In this document: piece after piece, positions 8,165 through 17,134 of the stretch
How positions within the stretch are numbered: the first letter of the stretch is position 1
How the letters are laid out: each line of letters begins with the position of its first letter
NCBI RefSeq assembly: GCF_019145205.1
Contig: NZ_JAHSTT010000002.1
Coordinates: 434,001-498,000 of the forward strand
Direction of reading: 5' to 3'
Source of the DNA: Pseudomonas khavaziana
GTDB lineage: Bacteria > Pseudomonadota > Gammaproteobacteria > Pseudomonadales > Pseudomonadaceae
Length of the DNA stretch: 64,000 nucleotides
Made by a program: the position numbers and the translations under genes
Notes under the pieces: generated by a model
Told to the model about the DNA's origin: nothing
The model's database searches: none
What the model saw: the letters and a program-made list of their open reading frames with translations, nothing else

Positions 8165-9394
8165 TTAGAACAACACGCGGCTACGGATAGTGCCGTTGAT
8201 GTGCTGCAATTTCTCTTGCGCCAGGTCCGAGTACTCGGCGTCGACGTCGATCACCACGTAGCCGACCTTCTCGTTGGTCTGCAGGAACTGGCCGGAGATG
8301 TTGATGCCGTTTTCCGCGAAGACCTTGTTGATCTCCATCATCACGCCCGGAATGTTCTGGTGGATGTGCAGCAGGCGGTGCTTGCCCGGGTGAGCCGGCA
8401 GGGCCACTTCAGGGAAGTTGACCGACGATACCGAGGTACCGTTGTCGCTGTACTTGACCAGCTTTTCCGAGACTTCCAGACCGATGTTGGCCTGGGCTTC
8501 AGCGGTGGAGCCGCCGATGTGCGGGGTCAGGATCACGTTATCCAGGCCACGCAGCGGGCTTTCGAAGATGTCGTCGTTGGAGCGCGGCTCCACCGGGAAC
8601 ACGTCGATGGCGGCGCCGATCAGGTGCTTGTCCTTGATCGCCTCGGCCAGGGCGTCCAGCTCGACCACGGTGCCACGTGCAGCGTTGATCAGGATGCCGC
8701 CTTTCTTGATCGCGCGGATTTCCTTCTCGCCGATCATCCACTGGGTCTCAGCGGTTTCCGGGACGTGCAGGGTGACGATGTCGGACATGCCCAACAGCTC
8801 GGTCAGGCTCGACACCTGGGTGGCGTTGCCCAATGGCAGCTTGGTGAGGGTGTCGTAGAAGAACACCTGCATCCCCAAGCCTTCGGCCAGGACCGACAGT
8901 TGCGTGCCGATCGAGCCGTAACCGACGATCCCCAGCTTCTTGCCGCGGATTTCGAAGGAGTTGGCCGCGCTCTTGATCCAGCCGCCACGGTGGCAGGAAG
9001 CGTTCTTCTCGGGGATACCGCGCAGCAACAGGATAGCCTCGGCCAACACCAGCTCCGCCACGGAACGGGTGTTGGAGTACGGTGCGTTGAACACCGCGAT
9101 GCCGCGCTCGCGCGCTGCGTTGAGGTCAACCTGGTTGGTGCCGATGCAGAAACAGCCGACAGCCACGAGTTTCTTGGCGTGGTCGAAGATCTCTTCGGTC
9201 AGCTGAGTGCGGGAGCGAATGCCGATAAAGTGCGCGTCGGCGATCTTTTCCTTGAGCTGGGCTTCCGGCAGAGAACTGGTGATGTACTCAATGCTGGTGT
9301 ACCCGGCGGCTTTCAGAACGTCGACAGCCGATGGGTGGACGCCTTCCAGAAGAAGGAACTTGATCTTGCTCTTATCGAGAGAAGTCTTGCTCAT
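8165..9394 (-). CDS. serA: D-3-phosphoglycerate dehydrogenase
   Basis: The protein has 409 residues. It catalyses the first step of serine synthesis, oxidising 3-phosphoglycerate with NAD+. The Rossmann motif GIVGYGSIGTQLSVLAEG, the catalytic Arg/Glu/His region (NAARGTVVELDALAE ... LTPHIGGSTAEAQ) and a C-terminal ACT domain (VMMEINKVFAENGIN) match the E. coli-type enzyme, which is feedback-inhibited by serine. The start MSKTSLDKSK at 9394 is standard; a longer open frame upstream is in the leader. In Pseudomonas SerA also reduces 2-oxoglutarate to D-2-hydroxyglutarate to drive the reaction, which fits the divergent dehydrogenase next door. Confidence 0.97.
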   Translation of the reverse strand: MSKTSLDKSKIKFLLLEGVHPSAVDVLKAAGYTSIEYITSSLPEAQLKEKIADAHFIGIRSRTQLTEEIFDHAKKLVAVGCFCIGTNQVDLNAARERGIAVFNAPYSNTRSVAELVLAEAILLLRGIPEKNASCHRGGWIKSAANSFEIRGKKLGIVGYGSIGTQLSVLAEGLGMQVFFYDTLTKLPLGNATQVSSLTELLGMSDIVTLHVPETAETQWMIGEKEIRAIKKGGILINAARGTVVELDALAEAIKDKHLIGAAIDVFPVEPRSNDDIFESPLRGLDNVILTPHIGGSTAEAQANIGLEVSEKLVKYSDNGTSVSSVNFPEVALPAHPGKHRLLHIHQNIPGVMMEINKVFAENGINISGQFLQTNEKVGYVVIDVDAEYSDLAQEKLQHINGTIRSRVLF

Positions 9395-9670
9395 CTGCGT
9401 AAACCTGTATCCCGGAGAAAATTGGCAGGGAGTCGAGCAGCTGGATGTGCCGTGATTCCCCAATACTGTTTCTGCTTGACGGCGTCTGTTGCCGTCATGC
9501 TGCGTTGCCGCTCCTCCCCATAGCCAGCTATGAGTCGTCGCGGCGCCTTGCCTGACGACAACAGCCACTCGTCAAACAAAAACGTATTGGCGAATCACGG
9601 CACAAGCTGACCCGGACGGCAGGAAAGCCGTCACCGCAGAAACGCCCTTTGGGTCTGTCCTGCGGGGGCG
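9395..9670 (-). other. serA upstream leader region, no gene called
   Basis: The 365 bp between serA and the divergent dehydrogenase hold no supported gene. Near serA there is a GACGGC/GCCGTC inverted repeat (9478-9496), and an open frame of 62 codons (9391-9579, minus strand) overlaps the serA start. The region may be an untranslated leader or a dispersed repeat; I cannot decide. Confidence 0.4.
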
Positions 9671-9684
9671 GTATGCTAGCATAC
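9671..9684. promoter_or_regulatory. Palindromic operator candidate in the serA / D2HGDH divergon
   Basis: GTATGCTAGCATAC is a perfect 14-bp palindrome about 75 bp before the D-2-hydroxyglutarate dehydrogenase start and about 280 bp before serA. Its place in a divergent promoter region suggests a regulator site. No candidate regulator gene lies next to it. Confidence 0.4.
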
Positions 9685-9759
9685 GCACCCCGCTAAACAC
9701 CTATTCCTGCGACGTGAAGCGTTCTCAGGATGACCATGAATTGTTCGAGAGTTCTGTCG

Positions 9760-11154
9760 ATGACCCATCCTGCCCTGATTGATGAGCTAAAGACCCTGGT
9801 TGAGCCCGGCAAAGTGCTGACCGATGCAGACTCCCTGGAGGCTTACGGCAAGGATTGGACCAAGCACTTCGCACCCGCGCCCAGCGCCATCGTGTTCCCC
9901 AAGACCACCGAGCAGGTGCAGGCCATCGTGCGTTGGGCCAATACGCACAAGGTAGCGCTGGTGCCGTCCGGCGGGCGTACCGGCCTGTCGGCAGCGGCGG
10001 TGGCGGCCAATGGCGAAGTGGTGGTGTCGTTCGACTACATGAACCATATCCTCAATGTGAACCTCACCGACCGCACTGCGGTGTGCCAACCGGGGGTGGT
10101 CACCAAGCAACTGCAGAACGTCGCCGAAGAAAACGGCCTGTACTACCCGGTGGACTTTGCTTCGTCCGGTTCCAGCCAGATTGGCGGCAATATCGGTACC
10201 AATGCCGGTGGGATCAAGGTGATTCGCTACGGCATGACCCGCAACTGGGTGGCCGGCATGAAGGTGGTCACCGGCAAGGGCGATGTGCTGGAGCTGAACC
10301 GAGACCTGATCAAGAACGCCACCGGCTATGACATGCGCCAGCTGTTCATCGGCGCCGAAGGCACCCTGGGCTTTGTGGTCGAGGCCACCATGCGCCTGGA
10401 TCGCGCACCGAAAAACCTCACCGCCATGGTGCTCGGCACTACCGACTTCGACTCGATCATGCCGGTGCTGCATGCGTTCCAGAGCAAGCTGGACCTGACT
10501 GCCTTCGAGTTCTTTTCCGACAAGGCCCTGGCTAAAGTCCTCGGCCGTGGCGATGTGCCGGCGCCGTTCGAAACCGAGTGCCCGTTCTACGCGCTGCTGG
10601 AATTCGAAGCCACCACCGAAGAAGTCGCCAACCACGCCCTGGAAACCTTTGAGCATTGCGTCGAGCAGGGCTGGGTACTGGACGGCGTGATGAGCCAGAG
10701 CGAAACCCAACTGCACAACCTGTGGAAGCTGCGCGAGTACATCTCCGAGACCATTTCCCACTGGACGCCGTACAAGAATGATATCTCGGTTACTGTCTCC
10801 AAAGTGCCAGCGTTCCTGAGTGAAATTGACGCGATAGTCGGTGAACACTACCCGGACTTCGAAATCGTCTGGTTCGGCCATATCGGCGACGGCAACCTGC
10901 ACTTGAACATCCTCAAGCCGGAAAACCTGAGCAAGGATGAGTTCTTCGCCAAGTGCGCCACTGTGAACAAGTGGGTGTTCGAAACCGTCGAGAAGTACAA
11001 CGGCTCGATCTCCGCCGAGCACGGGGTGGGCATGACCAAGCGCGATTACCTGACCTACAGCCGCTCGCCGGTTGAAATCGAATACATGAAGGCGGTGAAA
11101 GCCGTGTTCGACCCGAACGGGATCATGAACCCCGGCAAGATCTTCGCTGTTTAA
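9760..11154 (+). CDS. D-2-hydroxyglutarate dehydrogenase (FAD-binding oxidase)
   Basis: The protein has 464 residues of the FAD_binding_4 / FAD-oxidase_C family. The PSGGRTGLSAAAVA stretch, the FAD-binding SSQIGGNIGTNAGGIKVIRYG and the C-terminal metal-binding FGHIGDGNLHLNI and EHGVGMTKRDY motifs fit D-lactate/D-2-hydroxyglutarate dehydrogenases. In Pseudomonas the enzyme beside serA reoxidises the D-2-hydroxyglutarate formed by SerA and passes electrons to ETF, so the two genes form one metabolic couple. The start MTHPALIDEL at 9760 is preferred over 9730. The fumarylacetoacetase-like gene follows after 22 nt. Confidence 0.9.
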   Translation: MTHPALIDELKTLVEPGKVLTDADSLEAYGKDWTKHFAPAPSAIVFPKTTEQVQAIVRWANTHKVALVPSGGRTGLSAAAVAANGEVVVSFDYMNHILNVNLTDRTAVCQPGVVTKQLQNVAEENGLYYPVDFASSGSSQIGGNIGTNAGGIKVIRYGMTRNWVAGMKVVTGKGDVLELNRDLIKNATGYDMRQLFIGAEGTLGFVVEATMRLDRAPKNLTAMVLGTTDFDSIMPVLHAFQSKLDLTAFEFFSDKALAKVLGRGDVPAPFETECPFYALLEFEATTEEVANHALETFEHCVEQGWVLDGVMSQSETQLHNLWKLREYISETISHWTPYKNDISVTVSKVPAFLSEIDAIVGEHYPDFEIVWFGHIGDGNLHLNILKPENLSKDEFFAKCATVNKWVFETVEKYNGSISAEHGVGMTKRDYLTYSRSPVEIEYMKAVKAVFDPNGIMNPGKIFAV

Positions 11155-11176
11155 TCGCACCTTGAGGAGTCGTTCC

Positions 11177-11842
11177 ATGAGCTACCAGCACAAGTATGTC
11201 GACGGCACCAATATCCACTTCCCTGTGGGTAAAGTGGTCTGCATTGGACGCAATTACGCCGAACACGCCAAGGAACTGGACAACCCGGTGCCGACCGAGC
11301 CCTTGCTGTTCATCAAACCGGGCAGTTGCGTGGTGCCGCTGGAAGGCGGTTTCAGCATTCCAACCGAGCGCGGTTCGGTGCACTACGAAGCGGAAATTGC
11401 TGTATTGATTGGCAAACCCCTGTCGACCAAACCGAGCCGTGAAGAAGTACTGGACGCCATCTCCGGCTTCGCCCCGGCCCTGGACCTGACCTTGCGCGAC
11501 AAGCAGGCTGAGCTCAAAGCCAAGGGCCTGCCGTGGGAAATCGCCAAGTCCTTTGATGGCGCGGCGGTGATTGCACCTTTCGTGGTCAGCAGCACCTTTG
11601 AGGATATGACCGATATCGGCATTCGCCTGAGCATCAACGGCGAAGTACGCCAGGACGGCAACAGCGCGCAGATGCTCAACCCTATCGTTCCGATGATCCA
11701 GCATATGGCTGGGTGCTTCTCCCTGCAGGCGGGTGACGTGATCCTGACCGGCACCCCGGCTGGCGTCGGGCCGCTGAATGTGGGCGATGAACTGGTATTG
11801 GAACTGGCGGGTGTGAACCGTTTCGAAAGTACTGTGCGCTGA
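11177..11842 (+). CDS. Fumarylacetoacetate hydrolase family protein
   Basis: The protein has 221 residues and is of the short YcgM/FAHD1 type. VVCIGRNYAEHAKEL, the metal-ligand region SVHYEAEIAVLIGK (E-x-E), the later DLTLRDKQ and ILTGTPAGVG are family signatures. Relatives act as oxaloacetate decarboxylases/tautomerases or acylpyruvases. A GAGGAG box lies 8 nt before the ATG. It starts 22 nt after the D-2-hydroxyglutarate dehydrogenase and is probably in its operon, consistent with organic-acid housekeeping. The exact substrate is open. Confidence 0.88.
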   Translation: MSYQHKYVDGTNIHFPVGKVVCIGRNYAEHAKELDNPVPTEPLLFIKPGSCVVPLEGGFSIPTERGSVHYEAEIAVLIGKPLSTKPSREEVLDAISGFAPALDLTLRDKQAELKAKGLPWEIAKSFDGAAVIAPFVVSSTFEDMTDIGIRLSINGEVRQDGNSAQMLNPIVPMIQHMAGCFSLQAGDVILTGTPAGVGPLNVGDELVLELAGVNRFESTVR

Positions 11843-11864
11843 CTCACTGTAGAAATGCGGTAAA

Positions 11865-11989
11865 AAATGTGGGAGGGGCGGTGCGACGATTCGACTTGCT
11901 CCCGATTGCGGTGTATCAGTAGCAGATATTCTGACTGACACACTGCTATCGGGAGCAAGTCGAATCGTCGCACCGCCCCTCCCACATTT
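11865..11989. repeat. REPIN, long GGGGCGGTGCGACGATTCGACTTGC variant
   Basis: This inverted doublet of about 125 bp has arms beginning ATGTGGGAGGGGCGGTGC, then GACGATTCGACTTGC and TCCCGAT. Compared with the common family, each arm carries an extra block (about 15 nt, CGATTCGA-centred) between GTGGGAGGGG and the CTTGCTCCCGAT end. It fills most of the 278-bp gap after the FAH gene. Confidence 0.88.
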
Positions 11990-12120
11990 GATTGTGTACA
12001 TCTGCAAAAATCAGGGGCTTTTGCATTTTTTTCACACACCACCCGGATAATCCCGAACTTCTCGCGCGGGCCTTTGAATCCTGTGCTATCCCCTACAGCT
12101 GACTTTCCGGAAAGCGCTCA

Positions 12121-13047
12121 ATGGCCGTGCCTCTGCCCAATTCGAAACCTTCGCTTCGCTCCCGCTTGTCCATGCGCTGGTATTCCTGGGTGTTTTTGGC
12201 CGGTGCGATTCTGTATGGGGTTGCCTGGGCCATGCATTGGGACGATCGCGGTGTGTTGTGGGTGCTGGAGCGCTTCGAGAGCCCGGCCGAACGCCAGGAG
12301 AGTGTGTGGCTCCCGGATTATCACGCGGTCATCGATGCCAAGTTGCTGCCCGGCATGGAGAAGGATGAGGCTTCGGACCTGTCCTACAACCCCCAGACCA
12401 AAACCCTATTCTCCGTCATGGGCAAGAACCCGTTCCTCGTCGAACTGAGCCTGCAAGGCGATGTGTTGCGCAAGATGCCGCTCAATGGCTGGAACAATCC
12501 GGAAGGCCTGACAGTGATGGAAAACGGCCTGATGGCGGTGGTCGATGAGCGTCAGCACAGCCTGACCATTGTCACGGTCGACGCCGCTACCACCGCGTTG
12601 AACAAGGCGGACTTCCCCAGTTATGACCTCGGCCCGTCCGCTGACCAGAACAAAGCCTTTGAAGCCATTACCTGGGATAAGCGCAACCAGCAACTCATAC
12701 TGGGCGAAGAGCGCCCGCCGGCGCTGTTCACCTGGAAAAGCGATGGCAGCCAGCGCCTGGCTGGCAGCAAGGCCAAGCTGGCCAGTAGCGAACTGGACAT
12801 GCGCAACCTCTCGGCGCTGGAGATCGATCCCCGTACAGGGCACTTATTGGCGCTGTCAGCCGACTCTCATCTGTTGCTGGAATTGGACGAGAAGGGCGAG
12901 CAAGTCAGCTTCATGACCTTGCTCGGTGGCTTCAATGGCCTGAAAGACACCATCCCACGCGCCGAAGGGGTAACCATGGACGAGAGCGGCAACCTGTACA
13001 TGGTCAGTGAGCCAAACCTGTTCTATCGTTTTGAAAAGCAGAAATAA
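12121..13047 (+). CDS. SdiA-regulated domain (YjiK-like) membrane-anchored protein, copy 1
   Basis: The protein has 308 residues. One N-terminal membrane anchor (WVFLAGAILYGVAWAMHW) precedes a beta-propeller-like domain with SdiA-regulated family motifs: NPEGLTVMENGLMAVVDERQ, KAFEAITWDKRNQQLILGEE and AEGVTMDESGNLYMVSEPNLFY. The family is periplasmic and of unknown function; similarity to NHL/esterase propellers suggests binding or hydrolysis. A paralogue follows after 120 bp, with a possible terminator between them. Confidence 0.78.
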   Translation: MAVPLPNSKPSLRSRLSMRWYSWVFLAGAILYGVAWAMHWDDRGVLWVLERFESPAERQESVWLPDYHAVIDAKLLPGMEKDEASDLSYNPQTKTLFSVMGKNPFLVELSLQGDVLRKMPLNGWNNPEGLTVMENGLMAVVDERQHSLTIVTVDAATTALNKADFPSYDLGPSADQNKAFEAITWDKRNQQLILGEERPPALFTWKSDGSQRLAGSKAKLASSELDMRNLSALEIDPRTGHLLALSADSHLLLELDEKGEQVSFMTLLGGFNGLKDTIPRAEGVTMDESGNLYMVSEPNLFYRFEKQK

Positions 13048-13075
13048 CTGACGAATTACGTCAGACTTTTCTTTA
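13048..13075 (+). terminator. Possible Rho-independent terminator between the paralogues
   Basis: CTGACG, AATTA and CGTCAG form a 6-bp stem directly after the stop codon. They are followed by ACTTTTCTTT, a T-rich run interrupted by one C. The stem is short, so termination would be moderate. Confidence 0.5.
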
Positions 13076-13167
13076 TAAACGGCATTCGCCAGACAGTCCG
13101 GTGCGTTTAAGTTTAAATTCAGGCGACCTTGATATCTATTCGCCAGTTTTTCTTCTGAGCTTGCCCA

Positions 13168-14076
13168 ATGCGTCGACTTGCCCGTCCCAAACCTGCTTTC
13201 TTCATCCTGCTGTTGCTTGCCCTGGTCGCCGCCGGGGTCGTGGCGCAGCAGTTCCGCCTGTTCGAGCGTGCCTGGTTCAACTGGCAGGTGTGGCGCCAGC
13301 CCGCCGATGAGCGCGCGATTGGCCTGGCGGACTATCGCGTCATCGTCGAAGGCCAGGTGATCGAAGGGCTCGACGACGACGTCTCAGCCCTGACCTACGA
13401 CCCGGTGCGCAAAAGCCTGTTTACCGTCACCAATAAAAACGCCGAGCTGGTGGAGCTGTCCCTGGACGGCAAGATCCTGCGGCGCATTCCCCTGGTGGGC
13501 TTTGGCGATGCCGAGGCAGTGGAATTTATCAGCGACAACATCTACGTCATCAGCGATGAGCGCCAGCAGCGGCTGATCAAGGTGCACGTGGACGATGACA
13601 CGCAATTTCTCGATGCCGCCGACGCCGAGCAAATGACCCTCGGCGTACACATTGGCGGCAACAAGGGTTTTGAAGGATTGGCCTACGACTCGGTAGGCAA
13701 GCGCCTGTTCGTGGCCAAGGAGCGCGACCCGATGCTGATCTACGAGGTCCACGGATTTCCCCATTTCAAGCCGGAAAAAACCTACTCGGTGCACGTGATC
13801 AACAATCCCAAGCGCGATGCCGGGTTGTTTGTGCGCGACCTGTCGAGCCTGCAATACGACGAGCGCAGCGGGCATCTGCTGGCGCTGTCGGATGAATCAT
13901 TCCTGGTGTTGGAGCTGGATATCGACGGTCGCCCATTAAGCAGTCTGTCGCTGCTTAAAGGGCGCCATGGCCTGAGCAAGCGCGTGCCCCAGGCCGAAGG
14001 GATCGCCATGGACGACGACGGCACCTTGTACATGGTCAGCGAGCCGAACCTGTTCTACGTGTTCAAGAAACCCTGA
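13168..14076 (+). CDS. SdiA-regulated domain (YjiK-like) membrane-anchored protein, copy 2
   Basis: The protein has 302 residues, paralogous to the gene at 12121: a membrane anchor near residues 9-25 (FFILLLLALVAAGVVAQQF), then LTYDPVRKSLFTVTNKN, ISDERQQRLIKVHV, NKGFEGLAYDSVGKRLFVAKE and AEGIAMDDDGTLYMVSEPNLFY. The C-terminal SEPNLFY motif is shared exactly with copy 1. Its stop codon directly abuts that of the convergent aaaA gene. The function is unknown; tandem retention of two diverged copies suggests distinct ligands. Confidence 0.78.
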   Translation: MRRLARPKPAFFILLLLALVAAGVVAQQFRLFERAWFNWQVWRQPADERAIGLADYRVIVEGQVIEGLDDDVSALTYDPVRKSLFTVTNKNAELVELSLDGKILRRIPLVGFGDAEAVEFISDNIYVISDERQQRLIKVHVDDDTQFLDAADAEQMTLGVHIGGNKGFEGLAYDSVGKRLFVAKERDPMLIYEVHGFPHFKPEKTYSVHVINNPKRDAGLFVRDLSSLQYDERSGHLLALSDESFLVLELDIDGRPLSSLSLLKGRHGLSKRVPQAEGIAMDDDGTLYMVSEPNLFYVFKKP

Positions 14077-16023
14077 TCAGAACATCCATTGCACGCCCAG
14101 TGAATAGCCGGTCTGGCTGCCTTCGGCATGCCCCAGTCGGCTATTGACCTCGGCAAACACGCCCAATTGCGGGGTGATCGCCAATTGGCTGCCGATCTGC
14201 GCGCGGCCGAAGCTCTTGTCCACTGAACCGAGCCTGGCGGTGCGCGCCTGGCCATCGGCGCGAGCGCTCAGTTGCAGGTCGTCGAGGCGACCGTCGGCCA
14301 ACTCCTTGACCCAGGCAATGTCGCCATACGGCAGCAGACTCAAGCCATAGGGCAGGGCGACCGCGCCACGCACGCGCCAGCCGAGGCTGGCTTCCAGGGA
14401 GTCGAAAGATTGTTCTTCGTACTCCAGGGCGGTGCGCAGGTTCTGTTTTTCGTGGAGTTTGTCGATGCGGTAATGGCTGTAGTCCAGGCCGGCGAACGGC
14501 CCGCTCTTTAAGGCACCGAAGTCAAAGTCATAGCCGCCCAGGACCCGTGCGCCCAATGCCAGAGCGTTGGTCTCGCCGCTCAGTTGCTGATCGAGCAGGA
14601 TCGGCCCGCCATTGGCCTGGATCACCAGGTTGCGCTTGGATTCGAAGCGCGTGTGGCCGACGCTCAGGTCGCCGGCCAGCCAGCTTGGTCCGCCATCGTT
14701 GAGCAGTGCATAGGCGGCTGCCTGCCAGGTGTCACTGTCCAGTTTGCCGCGATGCTCGAGTTTGTCGCGGCCATTGAGGTAGCTCAGGCTGGCGCCGATA
14801 TTCAGGTTCGAGGTCAGTTGATAGTCGCCCAGGGCATGCAGGCCCAGGCGCCGGGCTTCGGGGTTGGGGGCGCTGTCGAAGCCACTGTCCGGATTGTATT
14901 CGCCGTCCACGCCGATTTCGCCATCGAAGCTGCCGACCTCACGGCTGGCGGCCTGCAGGGTCAGCCAGCGGCGATCATGCAGGCGCACCATGGCCTGATG
15001 CTGACGCTGCAGGTGGTCTTGCATATTGCGTGCGACTGCACCGCCGGACGCCGTTGAGGCCATCAGGTCGGCGTTGGTCAACTCCAGCACCAGGCGGCTG
15101 AGCAGGCGTGAATAGTCACGCAGGCGCTGGTCGATGCGCGCCTGGCCGAAGGCATCGGTGAGCACGGCCTTGTTGTCTTCGTTCGGGTCGTGCCAGGTCG
15201 AGCCTCCGGGAATTTTCGGGTTGTCGGTCTGGGTGTAGCCGTCCAGATCGCCCAGTTCCCAGTTAGTGGCCTCGACATAAAGGATCGGGATGTTCAGCGG
15301 TTCAAACGCCTCGCCATCGCTGCAACAGCCAGTGCCCTGGGGGTATTGCGGGTCCAGGCCGGGATTGGTGAACAGCGGGATGTTCAACTCCTTGGCGATC
15401 TGGAACGTATGCTCACGCAATGACGCCAAGGCCGGGTTGGCGGTGCTGTTCTGACCGGCGTGGGCGTACATCATGTCGCCGGTGATCAAGCTGTCGAGGT
15501 TGATCATCGCCAGCATATTGGCGCGCTGGCTGGCGCTGAGCGAGTCGACAAAGGCGCGGGAGCCGCGTAGGCCCTCTTCTTCGGCGCCGAAGCCGACTAT
15601 TTGCAGGCCATTTTCCAATTGCAGGCCGCCGAGGTTCCTGGCGACCTCGGTCAATACGCTGGCACCGGAGCCATTGTCGTCCAGGCCTTGCAGGGTCGGG
15701 CGGCCAAAATAGGTGTCGAAATGTGCGCCAATCACCACGTACTGCGCCTTGGTGCCGGCGGCGTAGGCCACCACGTTTTGCGAAGCGCGGCTGCCGTTGT
15801 TCCAAGTGAAGTCCTGGCGGCTGATGGAATAGGCCGTGCCCATCTGGCTCTGCATCCAATCCGCAGCGCCGGCGAAATTGGCCGTACCGCGATAACGACC
15901 GGGGTAGTCATTGATCAGTTTTTCCAGAGTGGTGTTGGCGTGCTGGCCGTAATCGTAGGCTTGGGCTTGCGCGGACAGCAGGGCACCGGCAACGCTGATG
16001 GCGAGGGCTAGGGGCTTTATCAC
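14077..16023 (-). CDS. aaaA: Autotransporter aminopeptidase AaaA (M28 peptidase passenger)
   Basis: The protein has 648 residues. A signal peptide (LALAISVAGALLSAQAQA) is followed by an M28 zinc aminopeptidase domain with ligands visible at H101/D103 (GAHFDTYFG), D115-D116 (LDDNGSGAS), E148-E149 (GFGAEEEGLRG) and D177 (INLDSL). From about residue 390 a beta-barrel autotransporter domain ends in the canonical aromatic GVQWMF. Length, architecture and location next to rpiA match P. aeruginosa AaaA, a surface-exposed aminopeptidase that removes N-terminal arginine from peptides and supports survival in chronic wounds. The arginine specificity in this strain is inferred from orthology. Confidence 0.9.
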   Translation of the reverse strand: MIKPLALAISVAGALLSAQAQAYDYGQHANTTLEKLINDYPGRYRGTANFAGAADWMQSQMGTAYSISRQDFTWNNGSRASQNVVAYAAGTKAQYVVIGAHFDTYFGRPTLQGLDDNGSGASVLTEVARNLGGLQLENGLQIVGFGAEEEGLRGSRAFVDSLSASQRANMLAMINLDSLITGDMMYAHAGQNSTANPALASLREHTFQIAKELNIPLFTNPGLDPQYPQGTGCCSDGEAFEPLNIPILYVEATNWELGDLDGYTQTDNPKIPGGSTWHDPNEDNKAVLTDAFGQARIDQRLRDYSRLLSRLVLELTNADLMASTASGGAVARNMQDHLQRQHQAMVRLHDRRWLTLQAASREVGSFDGEIGVDGEYNPDSGFDSAPNPEARRLGLHALGDYQLTSNLNIGASLSYLNGRDKLEHRGKLDSDTWQAAAYALLNDGGPSWLAGDLSVGHTRFESKRNLVIQANGGPILLDQQLSGETNALALGARVLGGYDFDFGALKSGPFAGLDYSHYRIDKLHEKQNLRTALEYEEQSFDSLEASLGWRVRGAVALPYGLSLLPYGDIAWVKELADGRLDDLQLSARADGQARTARLGSVDKSFGRAQIGSQLAITPQLGVFAEVNSRLGHAEGSQTGYSLGVQWMF

Positions 16024-16217
16024 AAGGTCTTCCTTGAGGTGATGGGAATGTTCAAAGCCCAGACCCTTTGCACAATGCGCGCCTCATTCCGTGGGCGGCT
16101 GCAAATTGGCGCATTGTTAAACGCGTGGGTCGCGTGGCTGTAATTTGTAACGGATTGGATACCAGGCGGGGCAGGGGATGCCGTGACAGAGCGCACGGTT
16201 TTGGATAGGAGTGCTGC

Positions 16218-16310
16218 AAATGTGGGAGGGGGCTTGCTCCCGATTGGGTGTATCAGTACCAGATATTCTGACTGACACACTGCTATCGGGAGCAAGCCCC
16301 CTCCCACATT
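16218..16310. repeat. REPIN, GTGGGAGG family
   Basis: Inverted arms AATGTGGGAGGGGGCTTGC and GCAAGCCCCCTCCCACATT enclose a spacer with GTATCAGTACCAGATATTC and CTGACTGACACACTGCTATC. The spacer resembles that of the element at 11865-11989, showing common descent of the whole doublet. Confidence 0.9.
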
Positions 16311-16325
16311 GGAGTTGTGGTGTTG

Positions 16326-16997
16326 TTAAGCCTTGAGGGTTTTCACGCCTTCCGGGGTGCCCAGCAGCAACACATCCGCCGGGCGCGCTGCGAACAGGCC
16401 GTTGGTGACCACGCCAACGATAGCGTTGATCTGCGTCTCCAGCTCCACGGGGTTGGTGATCTGCATATTGAACACATCGATGATGATGTTGCCGTTGTCG
16501 GTCAACACCCCTTCGCGGTACACCGGGTCGCCGCCCAGTTTCACCAGCTCGCGGGCCACGTGGCTGCGGGCCATGGGGATGACTTCCACCGGCAGCGGGA
16601 ATGCGCCGAGCACCGGCACCAGCTTGCTGGCGTCGGCGATGCAGATGAAGGTCTTGGCCACGGCCGCGACGATTTTCTCGCGGGTCAGGGCTGCGCCGCC
16701 GCCCTTGATCAGGTTCAGGTGTTCGTCGCTTTCATCGGCGCCATCGACGTAGAACTCCAGGTCGCTCACGGTGTTGAGCTCGTACACCGGAATGCCATGG
16801 CCTTTGAGGCGGGCGGCGGTGGCTTCGGAGCTGGCGACTGCGCCATCGAACGCGCCCTTGTGCTGGGCCAGTGCGTCAATAAAGCAGTTGGCGGTGGAAC
16901 CGGTGCCGACACCGACGATGCTCTTGTCGTCGAGTTTAGGAAGGATTAAATCGACGGCGGCCTGGGCCACTGCCTGTTTGAGTTGATCCTGGGTCAT
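16326..16997 (-). CDS. rpiA: Ribose-5-phosphate isomerase A
   Basis: The protein has 223 residues. It interconverts ribose-5-phosphate and ribulose-5-phosphate in the pentose phosphate pathway. [55 protein letters not shown] and the C-terminal [19 protein letters not shown] are diagnostic; E (AALTREK) and D (DGADE) residues form the active site. The start [10 protein letters not shown] at 16997 fits the family. Divergent from ilvA with 137 bp between starts. Confidence 0.97.
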   Translation of the reverse strand: MTQDQLKQAVAQAAVDLILPKLDDKSIVGVGTGSTANCFIDALAQHKGAFDGAVASSEATAARLKGHGIPVYELNTVSDLEFYVDGADESDEHLNLIKGGGAALTREKIVAAVAKTFICIADASKLVPVLGAFPLPVEVIPMARSHVARELVKLGGDPVYREGVLTDNGNIIIDVFNMQITNPVELETQINAIVGVVTNGLFAARPADVLLLGTPEGVKTLKA

Positions 16998-17134
16998 GCG
17001 GGCTCCGGAACGGCGGGGAATTATCGAGGGCGGCGAGTATAACCCAACAAAACCTCGGGATTCGTGTGGTCGACCGGCCAAAAGCCGGGTTAGACTCACT
17101 GGTCCTGCCCAACCCGTGAAGTAGATGCCTGCCG

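Noticed and set aside
8111..9523. Open frame of 470 codons on the plus strand opposite serA
   Set aside because: It begins in the terminator and follows the serA complement; no motif supports it.
9391..9579. Small 62-codon frame upstream of serA
   Set aside because: It overlaps the serA start in another frame, has no clear ribosome site, and fits better as leader or repeat sequence; kept only as a question.
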